A stretch of DNA of 64,000 nucleotides from Chloroflexota bacterium (GCA_020161935.1 JAIUNI010000001.1:372001-436000), one strand, 5' to 3'; shown: positions 24,231 to 33,803, numbered from the stretch's first letter. The notes: a model not told the origin generated them from the letters alone. A program made the numbers and translations.

Positions 24231-26240
24231 CTATCGTATACCGAGAACGGCGTAGGTTTTGCAGGGATGAATGATGCCCTTGAAGCTCAGTTCGCCGAGA
24301 AAATCAACCTGAGCGAAGGGCGCGACCATATCATACGTCGGGCCGCTGATGAGGATTTGCTTGGCCTCGGCGGTGCTGCACAGGCGGGAACCCAAGTTGA
24401 CGATGTTGCCGAGCGCGGTGAACTCGCTGCGGATGGAGTGACCGATTTCGCCTGCTATCGCCTCGCCAGAACTGATACCGATGCCCATATCGGGTACCGA
24501 CTGCCCGCGCTTCTCAAGCTCAGTTTGCAGTTCGTGGTGGATGGCTTGCATCTTCAGCGCGGCAGAGGCAGCGCGGTAGGCGTGGTCATCCATTTGGACG
24601 GGCGTGCCGAATAAGCCGATCACTTGGTCGCCAACGAATTTATCCAGCGTGCCGCCAAATTCGAGGATGATGTCGGTCATCCTGCCGAGGAATTGGTTGA
24701 GGATCGACACAAATTCTTCCGGCGGGATGCGTTCCGCCCACGCGGTTGACCCGCGCAGGTCGGCGAACAGCACCGAGAGGTTTACCCGTTCGCCGTAGAG
24801 GACGTTGAGGTTGGCCTGTTGCAGCAGGTAATCCACCACTTTGGGGTCAACCGAACGCTGCAAAATGGTACGCATCCGGCGCTGTTCGAGGCGCTCGAAG
24901 ATGGCGGTATCGACCTGACTGGTGATGGCGTGCATCATGTGGCGGTCTTCTTCGGTGAAGTGGTCGCCTTTGCTGCTGTTCACCATACCGATCACGCCGA
25001 TGATTTTTTCGTTCAGAATAAGCGGCGCGGCGATATACGAGCGGATTTCACCTTCAGGCAGGTTGGCGTGGATCATCCTGCCCTGATTCAGCGCGGTGCG
25101 GGAGATTTGCTGCACATTTTCCTTGTAGGCGGCAGTCGCGATTTTGCCATCGGCGGTGACGGCGCGGAGTTCGAGTTCTTCCTCTCCACCCGCGTTGTAA
25201 AGCATGATGTAGCCCATCTCGCTGGAGATAGACTGCGTGAGTTCATAGAGTACCGATTGGAGCATCGTATCAAGGTCTTTTTCTTGGTCACGAATGCGGT
25301 CAATCTTATAGATGATCTCTAGCTCGCGTTTGCGCTGCGTCAACTGCTGCAACACACGCACGTAAACGACCGCCGAGTCCATCTGCGACATCATGGCGTG
25401 CAAAAGGCGGTGATCGCCTAGCGTGAAGTGTTCGGTACGCCCGACCACGACCGCGCCGAGGCGTGTACCTGCGACCATAAACGGAGCCGCCAGCAGCGCG
25501 AGTTCGGGGGCATCCTTCGGCGTGGCGATGACCTGCGGAATGGTCAGTGTTTCGGCTTTGTGTTGAATTTCTTTGAGGGCGGCGGGTGATAAACCGTGCT
25601 TATCCACAATGCTGTAGACGAGCAGGTTGTCACTGCTGCTGGGGGTCAGTAGGATCAAGCAAAAGTCGGCGTTAAAGTAGCTGTTGGCGACCGAGGTGAA
25701 GTCGCGCATGAGTTCGGATTCATTGGCGGTTTTGTCGCGCAAACGGTCGATTTCATAGATGGCTTCGAGTTCACGGTTGCGCTGCGCCAGCTTCCACGTC
25801 ATTCGCGCTTGCATCACGGCGGAGTCGATCTGGCTTTCTGCCAAGTCGATTTCGGTCATATCACCATCGTCAAAGGGGTGGTCTTCACGGGCTAAGATCA
25901 ATGCGCCGAGTGGATAGTCGTCTAATACGATTTGTAGGCCGAGGGTATGCGCCCACGGTTCGATAGCCGTGAGTTTTGCTGCGGATTGGGCGACAATTGT
26001 CTGGCAGAGTTCGCCAGCGATGGGCGAGGGCATTCCAACCGCAGAGACGAGTTCAATGTCGTCGCTGGTTTCCGCCACGAGGACGATGGCAACCGCCGCG
26101 CAGTCAAACCATTCTTGAAGTAAGGTGACGAAGGCATCAAACATACTTTTGGGGTCGCCATCATCGCTGAGTTCATCGCGAACTTGATCCAAGCGGGTGA
26201 TGAGATCAAGCTGGTGTTGTTTTTGTTGCAAGGCATCCAT
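24231..26240 (-). CDS. GAF-domain class III adenylate cyclase
   Basis: Start ATG at 26240 gives 669 residues; a frame open further upstream lacks support. Three GAF-like sensor regions lie at about 15-160, 180-310 and 330-460, separated by helical signalling linkers that repeat the pattern RELEAIYEIDRLRD and RELEIIYKIDRIRD. The class III cyclase domain covers about 490-665: LSVLFADLRGSTAWAER (first metal Asp), DKFVGDQVIGLFG (Lys for base recognition and second Asp), FTALGNIVNLGSRL (Thr specifying adenine, then transition-state Asn and Arg). The set is complete, so active cAMP synthesis is expected. It is cytosolic, with no membrane helix. It is divergent from the dynamin pair. Confidence 0.88.
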   Translation of the reverse strand: MDALQQKQHQLDLITRLDQVRDELSDDGDPKSMFDAFVTLLQEWFDCAAVAIVLVAETSDDIELVSAVGMPSPIAGELCQTIVAQSAAKLTAIEPWAHTLGLQIVLDDYPLGALILAREDHPFDDGDMTEIDLAESQIDSAVMQARMTWKLAQRNRELEAIYEIDRLRDKTANESELMRDFTSVANSYFNADFCLILLTPSSSDNLLVYSIVDKHGLSPAALKEIQHKAETLTIPQVIATPKDAPELALLAAPFMVAGTRLGAVVVGRTEHFTLGDHRLLHAMMSQMDSAVVYVRVLQQLTQRKRELEIIYKIDRIRDQEKDLDTMLQSVLYELTQSISSEMGYIMLYNAGGEEELELRAVTADGKIATAAYKENVQQISRTALNQGRMIHANLPEGEIRSYIAAPLILNEKIIGVIGMVNSSKGDHFTEEDRHMMHAITSQVDTAIFERLEQRRMRTILQRSVDPKVVDYLLQQANLNVLYGERVNLSVLFADLRGSTAWAERIPPEEFVSILNQFLGRMTDIILEFGGTLDKFVGDQVIGLFGTPVQMDDHAYRAASAALKMQAIHHELQTELEKRGQSVPDMGIGISSGEAIAGEIGHSIRSEFTALGNIVNLGSRLCSTAEAKQILISGPTYDMVAPFAQVDFLGELSFKGIIHPCKTYAVLGIR

Positions 26241-26298
26241 ACAGGTATTGTCCCAGTGTTTTCGGTAAGGTTGTCCTATATTTTTCTGATCGTGATAT

Positions 26299-26339
26299 GC
26301 TATAGTGTTGTTTGCTATAGCGGGGTACACTCATGTACC
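26299..26339. promoter_or_regulatory. Direct and inverted repeats between the cyclase and dynamin genes
   Basis: GCTATAG occurs twice at 26299-26305 and 26314-26320, 15 bp apart, followed by the palindrome GGTAC-ACTCAT-GTACC at 26324-26339. They lie in the 156-bp divergent intergenic region and look like operator sites. TATAG-type -10 sequences overlap the repeats. Confidence 0.4.
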
Positions 26340-26396
26340 GTAGTATATCAAACAAAGTGCTTGTCGGCTTGTAATTTAGGAATAGGGTAAAGCTAC

Positions 26397-28229
26397 TTGG
26401 CACTGGTAAATGTTGAAACCAAATTGGCGACAGAATATGAAAATATCCGCCGCCGCGAACATGACTTGATTACGGGAATGCTGGATGTCCTGCCCAAAGT
26501 GGACAACTTGGGTGAGGAACGCATGGGACAGATGCGAGATGCGTTGTTTCATGCCGATCATCCGTTTTTGATTGTCCTCGTCGGGCCGTTTAATTCGGGT
26601 AAGTCGAGCATGATTAACGCACTGCTCGGCGACCCTGATGTGCTGCCGATTGGCCCCGTTCCAACAACCGACAAAATTACGATTTTACGGTGGGGCGAAC
26701 AGTCCCAGCGGTTAAGCGGGGCGGATGGAGCGGACACGCTGCTTTACCCTGCTCCGCTGCTGCAAAAGGTCAGCCTTGTCGATACCCCCGGCCTCGAATC
26801 CATCTTCCAAAAGCACGAACAAATCACTCGCCAGTTCTTGCACCGTGCCGATGTGGTGCTGGTCGTCATGCTGGCGACGCAAGCGATGACCGCGAGCAAC
26901 CTCGGCTATATTCAGCAGCTTAAGGAATATGGCAAGAAGGTGATCCTCGTCATCAATCAGGCGGACTTGCTTTCGGCGGAAGAAACCGAAACGGTGCGCG
27001 ATTATGTGATGGATCAAAGCCAGCAGCGTTTGGGCTTCAAGCCGGATGTATGGATTGTTTCTGCCAAGCAGGGGCAGGCCGCGCGGCATAATGGTGAACT
27101 GGATAAGATGGCGTGGAAATCCAGCGGTTTGAGCCGTATCGAAGAATATCTGGATGACCAATTGAACGATGTGGCACGGCTGCGGCAAAAGCTGCAAACA
27201 CCGCTGCAAATTGCTAAGAACGTCAACCAAGCGGCACTGACCGCCGTGCGGACGAACCAATCCGCGCTCGACCAGTATCAAGGGATAACCTCGAATATCG
27301 AGCTGCAATTGGCGGCTCAAAAGCGCGACCAAGATAAATCAGTTCGGGACATTAATACCGAAATCACCGGTTTATTCGACTCGATCTCTGAACGGGGCAG
27401 CGCGGCTATTCAAGATACCTTCCGCTTCAACAATGCGTTCCGGTCGCTTGCCGGTGGCATCTTGGAACTCACGGGGTTGGCGCGTATCTTCCGACGGGGT
27501 AGTTCATACACGAATGTGGCTTTTGAGCAGCACAAGGCGTTTGATCCTGTGCGCGAACTGCCAGCAGTTGCCGATAAGCTGCCACCCCGTTTGGAAGGCA
27601 AGGACATTCAGGATATTGATGACCTTGTGAAGTATGCCAAAAAGGAAATCGAAGCCTTACCCGGTGCGATTAGCAGCAAGGTAATCGGTAACATACAGGC
27701 ACCTGTGAAATATGATCGAGTGACGCTGCAAGAAATACGCCCGACACTTGAGGAAATTGAAGACGAGGCGCGTAAGGACGAAACCGGTCGGCTTGAACAG
27801 ACGCTGCGGAACTCCATGTTGTACCTCGCCGTCTTTGAGATACTGCTGATTATTTTCGGCATCGTGGCGCTGAGTACCCAATGGGAAGACTCACAGGCTA
27901 AGATATTGGTGCTGCTGCTGTTGATCGGCTTGGGTGTGGTGGCGCTGTTGTTCATGCCGCTGCGGGGGCGTATCCTCCAAACCGGATTTACCAACCGCAT
28001 CCTTAAACTGCGCGGACGATATATCGAAACGCTGTCAAAAGCGGCGGATAAGCAGATTGATTACGGGATGCGCTTGCGCCAAGACGCGGTGCAGCCCCTC
28101 ACGCGGCTCATCAGCGCCCAAACACAAATTCATACCGAGCAGCTTGCGAAGCTACAGGCTGCCGATCAAGAGATTGTCAGTATCGAGGCCGCACTGGCGA
28201 AGATGGGCAAAAAGGGCATTCTCGGATAG
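26397..28229 (+). CDS. Bacterial dynamin-like GTPase 1
   Basis: 610 residues from a TTG start with AGGAATAGGG upstream; the next ATG would remove the first helix. The G domain has G1 GPFNSGKSS (63-71), Thr of G2 in PVPTTDK, G3 DTPG (129-132) and G4 NQAD (187-190). Long helical sequence follows (about 240-440). Two hydrophobic segments at about 470-525 (YLAVFEILLIIFGIVAL and ILVLLLLIGLGVVALLF) form a membrane hairpin, followed by another helical part. This is the layout of bacterial dynamin-like proteins, which bind GTP and tubulate or fuse membranes. The second copy starts 17 bp downstream; such proteins often act as pairs. Confidence 0.85.
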   Translation: MALVNVETKLATEYENIRRREHDLITGMLDVLPKVDNLGEERMGQMRDALFHADHPFLIVLVGPFNSGKSSMINALLGDPDVLPIGPVPTTDKITILRWGEQSQRLSGADGADTLLYPAPLLQKVSLVDTPGLESIFQKHEQITRQFLHRADVVLVVMLATQAMTASNLGYIQQLKEYGKKVILVINQADLLSAEETETVRDYVMDQSQQRLGFKPDVWIVSAKQGQAARHNGELDKMAWKSSGLSRIEEYLDDQLNDVARLRQKLQTPLQIAKNVNQAALTAVRTNQSALDQYQGITSNIELQLAAQKRDQDKSVRDINTEITGLFDSISERGSAAIQDTFRFNNAFRSLAGGILELTGLARIFRRGSSYTNVAFEQHKAFDPVRELPAVADKLPPRLEGKDIQDIDDLVKYAKKEIEALPGAISSKVIGNIQAPVKYDRVTLQEIRPTLEEIEDEARKDETGRLEQTLRNSMLYLAVFEILLIIFGIVALSTQWEDSQAKILVLLLLIGLGVVALLFMPLRGRILQTGFTNRILKLRGRYIETLSKAADKQIDYGMRLRQDAVQPLTRLISAQTQIHTEQLAKLQAADQEIVSIEAALAKMGKKGILG

Positions 28230-28246
28230 AAAGGTCTAACACACGC

Positions 28247-30022
28247 ATGATGTCCAATACTTTGGATGGAACACTCGCCGCGCTGCGCGAAGAGGAAATT
28301 CGTCTGCTGACGGATATTGGTTCGACGCTCGCGGAAATGGGTGATGCCTCGCAGGAAGACCGCCAACGCCTGCTCGACGTGGCGAACGATTTGCGCGAAA
28401 TGTTTTTCTTGGTCGTCATCATCGGCGAATTTAACGCGGGGAAGTCGTCGTTTATTAATGCGCTGTTGGGCGATACGCTGCTGCCCACCGGCATTACCCC
28501 CACCACAGAAGCCATTGAGCTGATCCACTATGGTGATCTCGACCGCAAGCCGACGATGCGCGAGGATGACATCCGCGTATGGTCGCACCCGAACACGGGC
28601 GCACCCGGCGTGGCGCTGGTCGATACCCCCGGCACAGGTTCGGTATTCGCGAAGCACGAGACAACGGCGAAGTCATTCTTGCACCGCAGTGATTTGATTA
28701 TCTTCTTGATTTCGGCGAAACGCGCGTTTGCCGAAACCGAGCGCATGTACCTTGAACTGGCGAAGAAGTACGGCAAGAAGATTGTGCTGGTCGTCAACCA
28801 GATTGACCTGCTGCAACCAAAAGAGCAGGTGGAAGTCCGCCGCTTCATCGAGCAGCAAGCCTCCGAACTGCTGGATATGCGCCCGCTGATGTTCATGGTA
28901 TCCGCGCGGGAAGCGTTGAACGCCAAGTCGAATGGGAATGTCGTTGGCGACCCCGGTGGCATTGATGCGGTACGGGCGCACCTGCGCGGCGTACTGAACG
29001 AAGCGCCACCCGCCCAGCAAAAACTGCTGGCACAGCTCGATATGGCGACGCACTTGGTAACGACCGCGCAGACCGGCATTCAGCGCAAAGCGGATGTGGT
29101 GAATATCGACACGATCAAGGTGCGCGAAGTGCAGAAGGAACTTGAACAACAGTCACTCGGCTTGGAAGGGCAGTTGAAGGCCGCCCGTGCCGAAATGGAC
29201 TCAGTGTTCGAGGGGATGCGCCAGCGCGGGATGAACTTTATCGACACCAACCTGTCGTTTCGTAAGATCGGGCGCACACCCAAGCGTGAAGTGCTGCAAT
29301 CCGAGTTCCAAGAGGTGGTGATCGGGCGAGCGCTGCGAGACATCAACGACGCGACCAACGGTTACATCAACGCCGTGGTGGATAGCAGCCGCCTGTACTG
29401 GCGCAGCGTGATCGACCGCCTGAACCAACTGCGTGAGTTGATGGAACAGGAAGTCACTGGCCTCGATTCGGGGGTGTACGCTGAACAGCGCGAAGCCCTG
29501 CAAGATGCCATCCGCATCGCTGAGTCGGAGTTAAAGACCTATTCAACGGGCAAGCTGGTTGCCGAAATGCAGGACATCTTTGAAACCAACAGCGCCGGTT
29601 TTACCACCAGCGTGCTTGCCAGCGTTGGTGGTCTCATCCTCATTCTGCTGGCGCTCGCTCCCGCTGGCCCGATCTTGGGTGTTGGCGCGGCTCCGTTGGC
29701 GTTTCCAGCGTTCATCGTCGGTGCGCCGATAATGGCAGTCGGTGGTATCTACGCATACCGCTACTTCCGTGGTGTGGTCAACGACACTAAGGCCGACCTG
29801 CACAAGCGTATTGACGACTTGCAGAAATCGTACCAAGCCTCGCTGGATGAACTCACACAGAAGGAACGTAACCGCCTCAGTCAGTACGGTAAGCAGGTGC
29901 TGATCCCCATCTACAGCCGCTTAGAAGTGCTGTCACAGCGTTACGCCGCGCAGCAAGCCGCCCTTCGCGCCCACATCACACAGTTGGGCAGTCTCCGCGA
30001 AAACATCGAACGGGCGAAGTAA
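28247..30022 (+). CDS. Bacterial dynamin-like GTPase 2
   Basis: 591 residues, paralogous to the gene upstream but clearly diverged. G1 GEFNAGKSS (60-68), G2 Thr in GITPTTE, G3 DTPG (126-129) and G4 NQID (184-187) are intact. Helical stretches flank a hydrophobic membrane segment at about 460-510 (GGLILILLALAPAGPI, IVGAPIMAVGGIYAYRYF). The C-terminus is a coiled region (SYQASLDELTQKERNRLSQ). It probably forms hetero-oligomers with GTPase 1 at the membrane. A terminator follows 35 bp after the stop codon. Confidence 0.85.
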   Translation: MMSNTLDGTLAALREEEIRLLTDIGSTLAEMGDASQEDRQRLLDVANDLREMFFLVVIIGEFNAGKSSFINALLGDTLLPTGITPTTEAIELIHYGDLDRKPTMREDDIRVWSHPNTGAPGVALVDTPGTGSVFAKHETTAKSFLHRSDLIIFLISAKRAFAETERMYLELAKKYGKKIVLVVNQIDLLQPKEQVEVRRFIEQQASELLDMRPLMFMVSAREALNAKSNGNVVGDPGGIDAVRAHLRGVLNEAPPAQQKLLAQLDMATHLVTTAQTGIQRKADVVNIDTIKVREVQKELEQQSLGLEGQLKAARAEMDSVFEGMRQRGMNFIDTNLSFRKIGRTPKREVLQSEFQEVVIGRALRDINDATNGYINAVVDSSRLYWRSVIDRLNQLRELMEQEVTGLDSGVYAEQREALQDAIRIAESELKTYSTGKLVAEMQDIFETNSAGFTTSVLASVGGLILILLALAPAGPILGVGAAPLAFPAFIVGAPIMAVGGIYAYRYFRGVVNDTKADLHKRIDDLQKSYQASLDELTQKERNRLSQYGKQVLIPIYSRLEVLSQRYAAQQAALRAHITQLGSLRENIERAK

Positions 30023-30056
30023 TCCCCCTTCAACCCCCAGTCTAATACACACAACC

Positions 30057-30087
30057 AATCAGGGTGAGATGATCGCCCTGATTTTTT
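30057..30087 (+). terminator. Intrinsic terminator of the dynamin operon
   Basis: AATCAGGG and CCCTGATT form the stem, with an 11-base loop and a following run TTTTC. It lies 35 bp after the second GTPase gene. Confidence 0.75.
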
Positions 30088-30155
30088 CATCTGCTCATTA
30101 TCTCGCTGCGGTATCCTTTGTCTTGTATTAATATACCGAAGGAAAATTAAAGGCG

Positions 30156-30653
30156 ATGACGCTCGAAGCACAAGTACAAGTGATTCTCGAAATTATGCTA
30201 GCGGCCTTTTTAAGTACGATCATCGGTTGGGATCGGGAAAGCCGTCGCCAGCCCGCTGGCTTGCGGACGCACATTCTGGTCGCGGTTGGCGCGTGCCTGT
30301 TCACCGGATTGTCCGTTCACGCCTTTCAGGGGGATACGGGTCGCGTAGCGGCACAAATCGTCACCGGGATTGGCTTCCTCGGTGCGGGAACGATCATCCA
30401 GAAGGGCGGGCAGGCGCACCACCTGACCACCGCCGCCAGCATTTGGTCAACCGCCGCCGTAGGGATGGCGGTTGGGGTAGGGGCGTGGTTAGTATCCATT
30501 GGCGCGACGGTCATCATCTGGAGCGTACTGGTGATTATGCGCCGCCTCAAGAAAGAGGACAACATCATTCCCGATAAAGAACAAATCGCTAAAGAGGAAG
30601 CTAAGGGTGAAGACAATATGGATGACCGCGTGGTCAACGATTACAACCGGTGA
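30156..30653 (+). CDS. MgtC/SapB family membrane protein
   Basis: 165 residues. Four hydrophobic segments at about 7-22, 38-55, 64-82 and 90-120 carry the MgtC motifs: IIGWDRESRRQPAGLRTHIL, VTGIGFLGAGTIIQKGG and LTTAASIWSTAAVGMAVG. The cytosolic C-terminus is acidic and short, lacking the ACT-like domain of full-length MgtC. MgtC proteins affect magnesium homeostasis and the proton-motive ATP synthase. Its last 13 bases overlap the converging deacetylase gene. Confidence 0.87.
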   Translation: MTLEAQVQVILEIMLAAFLSTIIGWDRESRRQPAGLRTHILVAVGACLFTGLSVHAFQGDTGRVAAQIVTGIGFLGAGTIIQKGGQAHHLTTAASIWSTAAVGMAVGVGAWLVSIGATVIIWSVLVIMRRLKKEDNIIPDKEQIAKEEAKGEDNMDDRVVNDYNR

Positions 30654-31678
30654 ATCTGCTTGAGATGGCGGATGACTGGCTCAATATCCGGTTCACGGCT
30701 GTCTTTGGGCGGGCCGAGCGGGTCGCTCACCGTGTCGTCGCCAAGCAGCGCGTGGGCGATATTGACTAGGCCGTGACTAAGTGCGTCGAGGTTATAACCA
30801 CCTTCCATCGCGAAGACGATCTTCCCGCCGCAGAGTTCGTCCGCCATCTTGATGAGTTCGCGCGTCAGATGGTCATAACCCCTTAAGCTCAGGCGCATAC
30901 CGGCAATCGGGTCAAGCCAGTGCGAGTCAAAACCTGCTGAGACGATAATCAGTTGCGGCTTAAAGCGCCGCGCCGCCGGCCAAATAATCTGCTCGTAAAA
31001 GGCCGCATAGCTCCTGTCGCCGTGCCCGCCCGCCAGCGGAATGTTGATTGTGAACCCTGAGCCTTTGCCTGAACCGGTATCTGTGATGGCACCCGTACCC
31101 GGATAGAAAGGGTATTGATGGGATGAGATGAATAGGGTTGTGGGGTCGTCATAGAGCATGGCTTCCGTGCCGTTACCGTGATGAACGTCGTAATCCACAA
31201 TCATGATTTTCTCGATGCCGAACTTTTCTTGGGCGTAGCGAGTAGCAATCGGGACGTTACCCAGCAGGCAAAAGCCCATCGCGTGGTCAGGCATGGCGTG
31301 GTGTCCCGGTGGGCGAACCGCCGCCAGCGCGTTCTGCGCTCGACCACTCAGTACCTCGTCAACCGCTTGCACAACCCCGCCCGCCGAAAGCCGCGCGATT
31401 TCGAAGGCTTTTGCGCCTGCGTAGGTATCGGGGTCGAGGTGGTGTACCCCCTGCGGCGGGTGCTGTTCAATCCAATACAGCAGTTCAAGGTACTTTTGGG
31501 TGTGAACTTTCAGTATCCACTCGTCGTCCACAGGCGGCGCTTCGATCTTGTTCATCCGTGCGCTTAAACCAGCCTTATCTATCTCCGCCCACACCGCGCG
31601 GATACGACCTGCGTGCTCGGCATGACCGGCGAGATGGTGTTCGGTGTAGCGGGGGTGCGTGAGGTATGCTGTGGTCAT
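30641..31678 (-). CDS. Histone deacetylase-family protein (AcuC/HDAC-like)
   Basis: 345 residues of the arginase-deacetylase fold. RPPGHHAM has the catalytic His-His, GFCLLGNVPIA precedes the zinc site VDYDVHHGNGTEAM (Asp, His), and SAGFDSHWLDP gives the last Asp. The catalytic Tyr or His region MEGGYNLDAL ends the core. Zinc-dependent deacylation is expected; the substrate may be an acetylpolyamine, acetyl-CoA synthetase or another protein. It converges on the MgtC gene with a 13-base overlap. Confidence 0.9.
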   Translation of the reverse strand: MTTAYLTHPRYTEHHLAGHAEHAGRIRAVWAEIDKAGLSARMNKIEAPPVDDEWILKVHTQKYLELLYWIEQHPPQGVHHLDPDTYAGAKAFEIARLSAGGVVQAVDEVLSGRAQNALAAVRPPGHHAMPDHAMGFCLLGNVPIATRYAQEKFGIEKIMIVDYDVHHGNGTEAMLYDDPTTLFISSHQYPFYPGTGAITDTGSGKGSGFTINIPLAGGHGDRSYAAFYEQIIWPAARRFKPQLIIVSAGFDSHWLDPIAGMRLSLRGYDHLTRELIKMADELCGGKIVFAMEGGYNLDALSHGLVNIAHALLGDDTVSDPLGPPKDSREPDIEPVIRHLKQIHRL

Positions 31679-31889
31679 GAGTGTCCTTAAGCGGTTATGA
31701 AGCGTTACAAGCCCATTTTCCCGACAAATAGGCTTTCCTGCAAGTACCCTACCGAAATTTTAAAAAGGATTTATAATGTCCAAACACGATTGACTGATTT
31801 TATCCCTCGTGATGGCGCTGTTTGGCGCGTAAATTCCCACATTAGCCGAATTGTATACGCATTATTGGGTAGGAGCATCGGGCGAAGAA

Positions 31890-33200
31890 ATGCAGTATGA
31901 ACGTTTGGTGGAATGGGCAAAAGGTGTCTGGCAGCAGCGGTGGCCCGGTCGCGAATATGTGACCATCTGGGCATCGGCTGAATGCAGCAATATGATCGCC
32001 CAAAACCAGATCCGCGCCGGACGTAAACTGCGTGGCAAAGCCCGTTATGACGGCTTGCAAATGCTCGACTGCCCTGTGATCGTGCCGATTAGTGATTACG
32101 GCACACGCGGCAAAAAGATGGTGCTGACCGCGACCTCTGGCGCATATGCCTTTAAATTCTCCCAAGCGGATTCTGACCCGTTTGAAGTCATCTACGCCAG
32201 CTCGTATTTCGATGACGAAGTGCAAGACTTAACGGCGATTGCGATTGTCCCCATTGATAAGTTGGAAACATGGGCGGCGTTTGAATTCGCCTGCACACGC
32301 GCAGTACGCCCCCGTATCCGTCGCCGCCGTGATGTGTATATCATCGGTGGAACCGATGCGTTTTTTGACCCGACCGTTGATTGGGACGATGTAATCCTGC
32401 CGGATGACCTCAAGAGCGAACTCGCGGGCGATATGGAAGCCTTTTTTACGAAAGGTGTCGATATTTACCGCCAGCTCAAGCTCGCGCCCTTCCGCAAACT
32501 GCTGCTCGCGGGTGTTCCCGGTACGGGCAAGACGATGCTGTGCGCGGCGATGGCAAAGCTCGCCATCAGTCACGGGCGTATCGTGGTGTATGTCTCCGGT
32601 TCTGACCGTGATGGCGCGTCGTTCGAGAAAATCCAACGGGCATTACAGGCGGTGACGGCGGCGCGGTATCCGGTGCTGCTGATTGTCGAAGAAATCGATG
32701 CCTACTTGCAGGGTGATGATAAGGCGCGGGTGTTGAACGTGCTGGATGGGGTCGAGTCGCCGAACAACCCCGAAGGTGCGCTGCTGCTGGCGACCACCAA
32801 TTACCCTGAGGTGATTGACGAACGCATCGCCAAGCGCCCCGGTCGGCTTGACCGTATTTTTGTTATCCCGACCATTCAGGACGATGACCACGCCGAACAA
32901 ATGCTGCGGCACTATATGGCTGACCAGTGGCAGGACGATCATATCGCTGTCGTGCCGGAACTCATCGACCAGCCGGGGGCATTCGTGCGCGAGGCTGCGC
33001 TGCACGCGCGTATGCTGGCGGCGCATGAACACCGTACCGAAGTGACGCTTGAATTCTTGAAGCAGTCGGTTGACAGCTTATTGCGCCAACTCCGCGCGGG
33101 GAATGATTTCCTGCGGGATCGCCGACCGATTGGCCTCAGCAACAATGGTGGTAAAACCAAGAAAACACCCCGCCAAAATCCCTTTGGTTTTCGCGACTAA
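31890..33200 (+). CDS. AAA-family ATPase
   Basis: 436 residues from the ATG at 31890; the frame is open from a TTG at 31851. The N-terminal 180 residues have no family I recognise (it contains EYVTIWASAECSNMIAQ). The AAA module follows: Walker A GVPGTGKT, Walker B LLIVEEIDAYL, sensor 1 ATTNYPEVIDERI and the arginine-finger-like RPGRLDRIF. A helical lid and basic tail end the protein. Proteasomal- or FtsH-type remodellers share this module, but no protease or chaperone partner is nearby. A TTG-led or TATAAT-like motif precedes the gene at 31771-31778 (TTTATAAT). Confidence 0.8.
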   Translation: MQYERLVEWAKGVWQQRWPGREYVTIWASAECSNMIAQNQIRAGRKLRGKARYDGLQMLDCPVIVPISDYGTRGKKMVLTATSGAYAFKFSQADSDPFEVIYASSYFDDEVQDLTAIAIVPIDKLETWAAFEFACTRAVRPRIRRRRDVYIIGGTDAFFDPTVDWDDVILPDDLKSELAGDMEAFFTKGVDIYRQLKLAPFRKLLLAGVPGTGKTMLCAAMAKLAISHGRIVVYVSGSDRDGASFEKIQRALQAVTAARYPVLLIVEEIDAYLQGDDKARVLNVLDGVESPNNPEGALLLATTNYPEVIDERIAKRPGRLDRIFVIPTIQDDDHAEQMLRHYMADQWQDDHIAVVPELIDQPGAFVREAALHARMLAAHEHRTEVTLEFLKQSVDSLLRQLRAGNDFLRDRRPIGLSNNGGKTKKTPRQNPFGFRD

Positions 33201-33267
33201 CACTCTTTAGCCTTATATAACACTCCTAAAAAATCAACACTTCCTTCAAATGTAAATATTTGTAGCG

Positions 33268-33289
33268 AATGTTTGTTTTTTCTAACATT
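33268..33289. promoter_or_regulatory. Inverted repeat upstream of the secreted-protein gene
   Basis: AATGTT (33268-33273) and AACATT (33284-33289) are inverted with a 10-base spacer, 16 bp upstream of the -35 box. It is a plausible operator. Confidence 0.35.
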
Positions 33290-33304
33290 TGTTTCTCAGA
33301 CTGA

Positions 33305-33333
33305 TTGACGTGAGTGTTGCAATTCTGTTACAC
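33305..33333 (+). promoter_or_regulatory. Promoter of the secreted-protein gene
   Basis: TTGACG (33305-33310) and TTACAC (33328-33333) are 17 bp apart. Transcription would begin near 33340, giving a leader of about 60 bases. Confidence 0.5.
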
Positions 33334-33398
33334 TCTTAATTATGAACAAGATTTTGTTGTTCAAAATTGTTCGTAAAAATAGGAAAAGGAGACGCACA

Positions 33399-33803
33399 GT
33401 GAGGAATTTATCTGTAATTGGTGTCAAGCCGGGAATGCTCCGGGGAGGGCGCAAGATGCTGGCGCTCCTCTTGCTGGTCGGGGTATTGTCGCTGGCAATC
33501 GTACCGGTAGCGGTCAACGCGCAAGCGTCCGCCACCGCGTCTACCTCTGGTTTTGGCGCAGCTTTCGGCTATGCCCAAACCATTGGCCCGATTGCTTACA
33601 CGCAGGCCGGTTCAATTGGTGATGGCTTTGCTTCGGCGACCGCCTTCACACCGGTTTCGTCCTCGTTCTCGACCGTGTTTACCAGCGGCCCGTCGGCAGC
33701 TTTTGCCACATCCATTGGTACACCGTTCGGTTCGAACGCCTTCGTACAGGTCGCCTCGTTCTTTGGCGGCACGGCCTTCGGTACGGCTTTCGCTTCACCG
33801 TAA
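33399..33803 (+). CDS. Secreted low-complexity Gly/Ala/Ser/Phe-rich protein
   Basis: An ATG at 33342 is possible, but a GTG at 33399 has a perfect AGGAGA six bases upstream and starts directly with a signal peptide (LALLLLVGVLSLAIV, cleavage near VNAQ). The mature protein of about 95 residues is low complexity, alternating small residues with Phe: FGAAFGYAQT, FASATAFTPV, FSTVFTSGPSAAFATS, FFGGTAFGTAFASP. There are no Cys residues. Composition of this kind suggests a self-assembling or surface-coating protein, but no family is recognised. It lies 48 bp before the LysM gene on the same strand. Confidence 0.65.
   Translation: MRNLSVIGVKPGMLRGGRKMLALLLLVGVLSLAIVPVAVNAQASATASTSGFGAAFGYAQTIGPIAYTQAGSIGDGFASATAFTPVSSSFSTVFTSGPSAAFATSIGTPFGSNAFVQVASFFGGTAFGTAFASP

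Noticed and set aside
31774..31791. Five-codon leader peptide before the AAA ATPase (AAGGA, ATGTCCAAACACGATTGA)
   Set aside because: It has a ribosome binding site but is too short to judge, and no attenuator-like hairpins follow.
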